Positions 61,011 to 64,000 of a stretch of DNA of 64,000 nucleotides are shown one piece after another. The stretch is from Bacteriovoracaceae bacterium (GTDB taxonomy: Bacteria > Bdellovibrionota > Bacteriovoracia > Bacteriovoracales > Bacteriovoracaceae): NCBI GenBank assembly GCA_947450475.1, contig CANFVK010000002.1, positions 310,001-374,000 on the forward strand. Reading direction: 5' to 3'. The notes beneath the pieces are model-generated. The model did no database searches. It saw nothing but the letters and a program-made list of their open reading frames with translations, and was not told where the DNA came from. A program made the position numbers and the translations under genes. Every line of letters begins with the position of its first letter. Position 1 is the stretch's first letter.

Positions 61011-61745
61011 CTATTTAAATTGCAGTTCATATATCGTTTCTTCATTGCCGTTAACTTGACCCAATTCGGATTGAGGAAATCCCAGCGTTTTTGTTTTCTC
61101 GTTCAAATCTCTTATAACTGAGGCAATATTAATCCATTCTCCCTTAGTTACCAAGACTTCAGAATTTACAGCACCTTTATTTTTTTGGGCGAATGAAAAA
61201 GTCAGATTAGCTTTATCTCCAAACACGCGACAATTAAGGGCAAGTTTTTTATCCCCAGCCTCAAGTTCCCCTGTTTTGCCCTCGCCTAAAAGTAAATCCA
61301 TCGTACTACTTTCATCTTGCGATATCTGGGTCGAACTGATTAAATTCTTCGAACCAACTTTAAGTGTCTCGGCAGAACTTTTTCTTTTCTTGGTGGAGCG
61401 AAAACCAATCAAACAAGTTTGCTCTTGATTTTGTACTAAGCCGGTCTCACTTTTGAGATCGTACCTCTTCCTTAAAAATTTTTCCAATAGTTTGGCCCTA
61501 TCGGGCGATGTCACGATATCGAGACAGTTTTGCTCTAAACGGGCAACAACGGTATCCCTCGGCAAAAGCAATAATTTTAGTGAATCCTGAACACTTTTAA
61601 GATTGACCGAAGGGTCAAAGCAAAGTGAGGAAAACTCTCCAGAATCTTGGCCGAATACCAAAGAAGAAAAGATCAGAAAAATAATTATGACAATGCTATT
61701 TGCTTTGTAAATGTTTATCACCTTTTTGATGATGAATAAATTCAT
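61011..61745 (-). CDS. Secreted protein, unknown
   Basis: About 244-aa exported protein. The hydrophobic N-terminus (KANSIVIIIFLIFSSLVFG) is a signal peptide. The mature part has four Cys (LCFDPS, NCLDIV, TCLIGF, NCRVFG) that could make two disulfides, with a mixed alpha/beta layout. No known family. The start is uncertain: the ATG at 61745 and a GTG at 61721 are possible, neither with a clean ribosome binding site. Both overlap the 3' end of the DtxR-family gene, so the genes are probably coupled. Confidence 0.45.
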   Translation of the reverse strand: MNLFIIKKVINIYKANSIVIIIFLIFSSLVFGQDSGEFSSLCFDPSVNLKSVQDSLKLLLLPRDTVVARLEQNCLDIVTSPDRAKLLEKFLRKRYDLKSETGLVQNQEQTCLIGFRSTKKRKSSAETLKVGSKNLISSTQISQDESSTMDLLLGEGKTGELEAGDKKLALNCRVFGDKANLTFSFAQKNKGAVNSEVLVTKGEWINIASVIRDLNEKTKTLGFPQSELGQVNGNEETIYELQFK

Positions 61746-62226
61746 CTGAGGTTGAATAGGAACACAAATCAAGTGTTGTTTTAAATTGAAAAGACTCTGG
61801 CAGCTGTCCCTTTTTATCGAGGTCCTCGCAGGTGCAAGCCAGAGTTTTCATAAAATTAAAAAATTTTTCACTGGTCTTAGGACTCATTAAATGTTCCATT
61901 TGGCAGGAGTCATGTTCCGCTGTTATAGCATCAACTCCAACAAAATCTTTGAGAAAATAAAAAAGCAATGTTCGCGATGATAAAATGCGATGAACTTCTT
62001 CGTGACCCAATTGAGTTAAGACGACAAACTTGCATTCATCTTCTTCCTGAATGAGTCCCTTTTTCTTTAAATTATTTAACATAGTCGAGACCGATCCCTT
62101 GGTGAGATCGAGGTCCCTTGCAATGTCGGTGACTCGGGCAAATCCTCTATTTTCTTTTAACTTATGAATAGTTAGAAGATAATGGACCATGGAGTGAGAC
62201 AGATCATTTTCATTTGTTTCTTTCAT
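61696..62226 (-). CDS. DtxR/MntR-family metal-dependent transcriptional regulator
   Basis: 176-aa regulator of the DtxR/MntR/IdeR family. The winged helix (about 15-75) reads ARVTDIARDLDLTKGSVSTMLNNLKKKGLI, the helix-turn-helix, then VVLTQLG. The dimerisation and metal-binding part has EHDSCQMEHLMSPKT and a Cys-rich stretch (LACTCEDLDKKGQLP). In this family Mn or Fe controls repression of uptake genes. The cysteines in place of the usual His/Asp/Glu set are odd, so the metal is unclear. A 7-bp-stem inverted repeat lies in the upstream region. Confidence 0.8.
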   Translation of the reverse strand: MKETNENDLSHSMVHYLLTIHKLKENRGFARVTDIARDLDLTKGSVSTMLNNLKKKGLIQEEDECKFVVLTQLGHEEVHRILSSRTLLFYFLKDFVGVDAITAEHDSCQMEHLMSPKTSEKFFNFMKTLACTCEDLDKKGQLPESFQFKTTLDLCSYSTSDEFIHHQKGDKHLQSK

Positions 62227-62303
62227 TGCTGTTTATCTACCAATTGTTCTAGTGTTCATACGCAAATTTGTATCAACGAATACTATCGGCGTAAAGATCG
62301 AAA

Positions 62304-62321
62304 TGCCTTTAAAAAAAGGCA
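62304..62321. promoter_or_regulatory. Inverted repeat in the region upstream of the DtxR-family gene
   Basis: TGCCTTT-AAAA-AAAGGCA is a perfect 7-bp inverted repeat in the divergent intergenic region. It may be an operator of the neighbouring regulator. It has no T-tract suited to termination. A CAAATTTG palindrome lies nearby at about 62260. Confidence 0.3.
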
Positions 62322-62385
62322 GCAATAACAGCCCGTTAAGAGGTCTGGTTAAATCTTATCTTACTGAAATTAAAGAGGACTCAAG

Positions 62386-62442
62386 GTGAATTATTTTGCC
62401 TGGGGTTTAAGCTCTTGGGCTTCTGTTAAAATATTGTTATGA
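62386..62442 (+). CDS. 18-codon leader ORF coupled to the last gene
   Basis: GTG-initiated ORF (MNYFAWGLSSWASVKILL) with AAAGAGGA ending 6 nt upstream, a far better ribosome binding site than that of the next gene. Its TGA overlaps the next gene's ATG as ATGA. It looks like a leader peptide whose translation recruits ribosomes to the downstream start. Two Trp codons are present. No anti-terminator hairpin was recognised. It is too short for the ORF track. Confidence 0.45.
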   Translation: MNYFAWGLSSWASVKILL

Positions 62443-64000
62443 AAAATTCATCTACTTTAGCTTTAATACTTACTATATGGCTGTTGCCCAAATTGCTTTT
62501 TGCTCAAACTAGCATAGAGAACGAAACTAAGCTCAACACCACCTTACTCAACAATGCCTCAACTTCTCAACAAATTAACCCAAAGGCTCCCACTAGCTTT
62601 ACCAACTCTGGTCCTAACGGAGGAAGCAATACTCCAAATCTAACGGATCAGGAAAAGCAGTTGAGCGAAACTTTTGTCGATCAAGCAAAGGCCAATAAGA
62701 TCATGAAAGAAAAATGTGTTGGCGATATGCAAGCTGCTTGTGCCGGCCAAGAGCCGGAACATACCACTATGGGTATGAATCCAATGATGATTAAAATGGC
62801 AGCTCAAGCCTATGCTTCCATTGGTGCTCTTGGCGGAGAAAATATTATGCCGCTAAAAAAAGATCCTTCTGCCGATGCCGGAAAAAGTGGTGAGGCTGCA
62901 AAAGGTGATGCCGCAAAAGGTGATGCCGCAAAGTCTGGTGATAAAAAAGAAGAGAATGCAACCGATTATTGTAAATATATTCCTGCAGCAACTGAAACCT
63001 TTGCCTCTTTTGCCCAAAAACAAAATGTCGATCAAATGACAACCAAAGCTGACACCTCCCAAAAAGAGGCTTTACTTAAAGCTGCCAAAAGCCACGATAG
63101 CCGAGCCGAACAAGCACAGATCCAAGCTTATGGATGGTTCGGAGGAGCTGCTTGCTACGCTCAGGGTGCGCTCACTGGACAATTTGCCAAGAACACTTCG
63201 TTAATTGTTAAATTAGGAGCCTCTACTTTTCTCGGTGCCTTTTACCAGGGAGAGGTCTCGGCCAACAAAGAATATGCCGACAAAACTCGGATGATCGCCA
63301 ACTCCATGCCTAACAAGGGAGACTGTAATCCAATCACTCAAAATGAATGCTATTGCTCAACTCCAGAATACGCAAACGATCAGACTTATTGTAAAGCTCA
63401 AATTGAAAAACGAACGACACCTTCTTCATTTTCAAAAGTCGCTTGTACAAATGATAAATTGCAAATTGATCCTTCTTGCCAGTGCGACAAGACCAATACC
63501 TGTGTAGAAAAACTCATTGAAAATCAAGGCGGAGCTGACTTGCAAATGGGTATGGGTTTTACCAATTCACCCTATCGGGCGATTACTTCGTTAGCCCATG
63601 GAAAACTTGAGACCTCTACCATAAATGGAACTGCTGCAAACAAAACCGCCGCGATTGCTCGCCAGGCGCTCAAGGATTTAGCTTCGAGATTGCCTTCCAA
63701 CAATGCACCATTAAATCCTTCTCTTAAGCCAATGGTCGATACCCTAGTGGCCAAGGGCATCCCTTCGAATGTGGCGCGGCTCATGGCCGAAAACGCTCCA
63801 TCGGGAAGTTCGGTTAATTCGGCCATGTCAAAATTTAATGGAATGGGAGCTGGACCATCAATGGCAAGTTACTCCAATGGTGGCGGTAATAATGTTTTGG
63901 ATTTTTCCGGAGGAAATGGACTTGGCACCAGCGGGCGTGGAGAAGATAAAAAAAATGGATCAGATGATATTTTAGGAAAATTCGCTAGCAACAAAGGCGC
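62439..64000 (+). CDS. Large secreted Cys-containing protein, partial (runs off the window)
   Basis: Open frame of 520 codons from ATG at 62439 to the window edge with no stop, absent from the ORF track. A signal peptide (about 1-23, ending LLFAQT) precedes a mature part rich in Asn, Ala, Thr and Gly. Near residues 155-165 a KGDAAKGDAA tandem comes from a 15-bp repeat (GCAAAAGGTGATGCC, twice). A weakly hydrophobic helix lies near 230-275. Residues 290-350 hold a Cys cluster (NECYCSTPEY, CQCDKTNTC). No known domain was recognised. The protein is probably exported to the periplasm or surface. It has no ribosome binding site of its own. Confidence 0.7.
   Translation, partial: MKNSSTLALILTIWLLPKLLFAQTSIENETKLNTTLLNNASTSQQINPKAPTSFTNSGPNGGSNTPNLTDQEKQLSETFVDQAKANKIMKEKCVGDMQAACAGQEPEHTTMGMNPMMIKMAAQAYASIGALGGENIMPLKKDPSADAGKSGEAAKGDAAKGDAAKSGDKKEENATDYCKYIPAATETFASFAQKQNVDQMTTKADTSQKEALLKAAKSHDSRAEQAQIQAYGWFGGAACYAQGALTGQFAKNTSLIVKLGASTFLGAFYQGEVSANKEYADKTRMIANSMPNKGDCNPITQNECYCSTPEYANDQTYCKAQIEKRTTPSSFSKVACTNDKLQIDPSCQCDKTNTCVEKLIENQGGADLQMGMGFTNSPYRAITSLAHGKLETSTINGTAANKTAAIARQALKDLASRLPSNNAPLNPSLKPMVDTLVAKGIPSNVARLMAENAPSGSSVNSAMSKFNGMGAGPSMASYSNGGGNNVLDFSGGNGLGTSGRGEDKKNGSDDILGKFASNKG

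Overview
The window looks like a chromosomal segment of a low-GC, Gram-negative, predatory-type delta-like bacterium, most plausibly Bdellovibrionota of the Bacteriovorax/Peredibacter kind. This is inference from content: AT-rich DNA, very dense genes, many envelope proteins (an Omp85-type barrel, a TolC-like protein, several small barrels, lipoproteins), many secreted hydrolases (two nucleases, an SGNH hydrolase, an M28 peptidase, a papain-like protein) and an oligopeptide importer with an M3 oligopeptidase, all suited to feeding on macromolecules. No rRNA, CRISPR array or insertion sequence was seen. One tRNA gene, tRNA-Leu(UAG), was found.

Layout. 1-13.9 kb: LysE-type exporter, Omp85-like barrel, DUF2141 protein, ABC-F ATPase, typA plus a chalcone-isomerase-like secreted protein, an OmpR-type response regulator, murG, a DEAD-box helicase with a DbpA-like C-terminus, a Lys/Glu-repeat outer-membrane protein, trpS and two unknown membrane proteins. 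14-20.7 kb: a secretion and stress block (papain-like protein, endonuclease I lipoprotein, NUC1-type nuclease, SRAP protein, fatty-acid-hydroxylase-like protein, SGNH hydrolase, glutathione peroxidase, small Cys-containing secreted proteins). 20.9-24.6 kb: TolC-like protein with a barrel partner, then a secreted protein made of two duplicated Cys modules joined by a hexapeptide tandem repeat. 24.7-26.8 kb: a compact three-gene accessory cassette (Bro-N/DinD-like, small membrane protein, DUF6973-like) beside the 3' end of tRNA-Leu. 26.8-30 kb: a large coiled-coil protein and a degenerate HD-GYP-like protein. 30.1-35.8 kb: oppABCDF. 35.9-38.3 kb: a TPR protein overlapping a lipoprotein that the ORF track truncated. 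38.7-45.5 kb: PhaR-like regulator, a barrel, then two ArsA/Get3-like ATPases in one run with gshA, cystathionine beta-synthase and cystathionine gamma-lyase (homocysteine to cysteine to gamma-glutamylcysteine). 45.5-49.2 kb: degenerate SpoIIE-like protein, active-type HD-GYP protein, a TM protein with a Cys-rich tail, and a class II aldolase-like protein. 49.1-53.7 kb: operon of a Suv3-like RNA helicase, a DUF455 ferritin-like protein and an ATP-grasp protein. 53.7-64 kb: M28 peptidase, nitronate monooxygenase, two unknown secreted proteins (one a transglutaminase-like/barrel fusion), M3 oligopeptidase, a secreted unknown, a DtxR-family regulator, and a large secreted protein that runs off the window and is missing from the ORF track.

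The best leads for something new are the Suv3/DUF455/ATP-grasp operon, the asymmetric ArsA pair tied to thiol synthesis, the degenerate HD-GYP/coiled-coil pair, the Bro-N cassette beside the tRNA, the LolB-like lipoprotein with no ordinary start codon, and the 18-codon leader ORF coupled to the last gene. Several track starts are moved here because a ribosome binding site, a catalytic residue or a neighbouring gene requires it.
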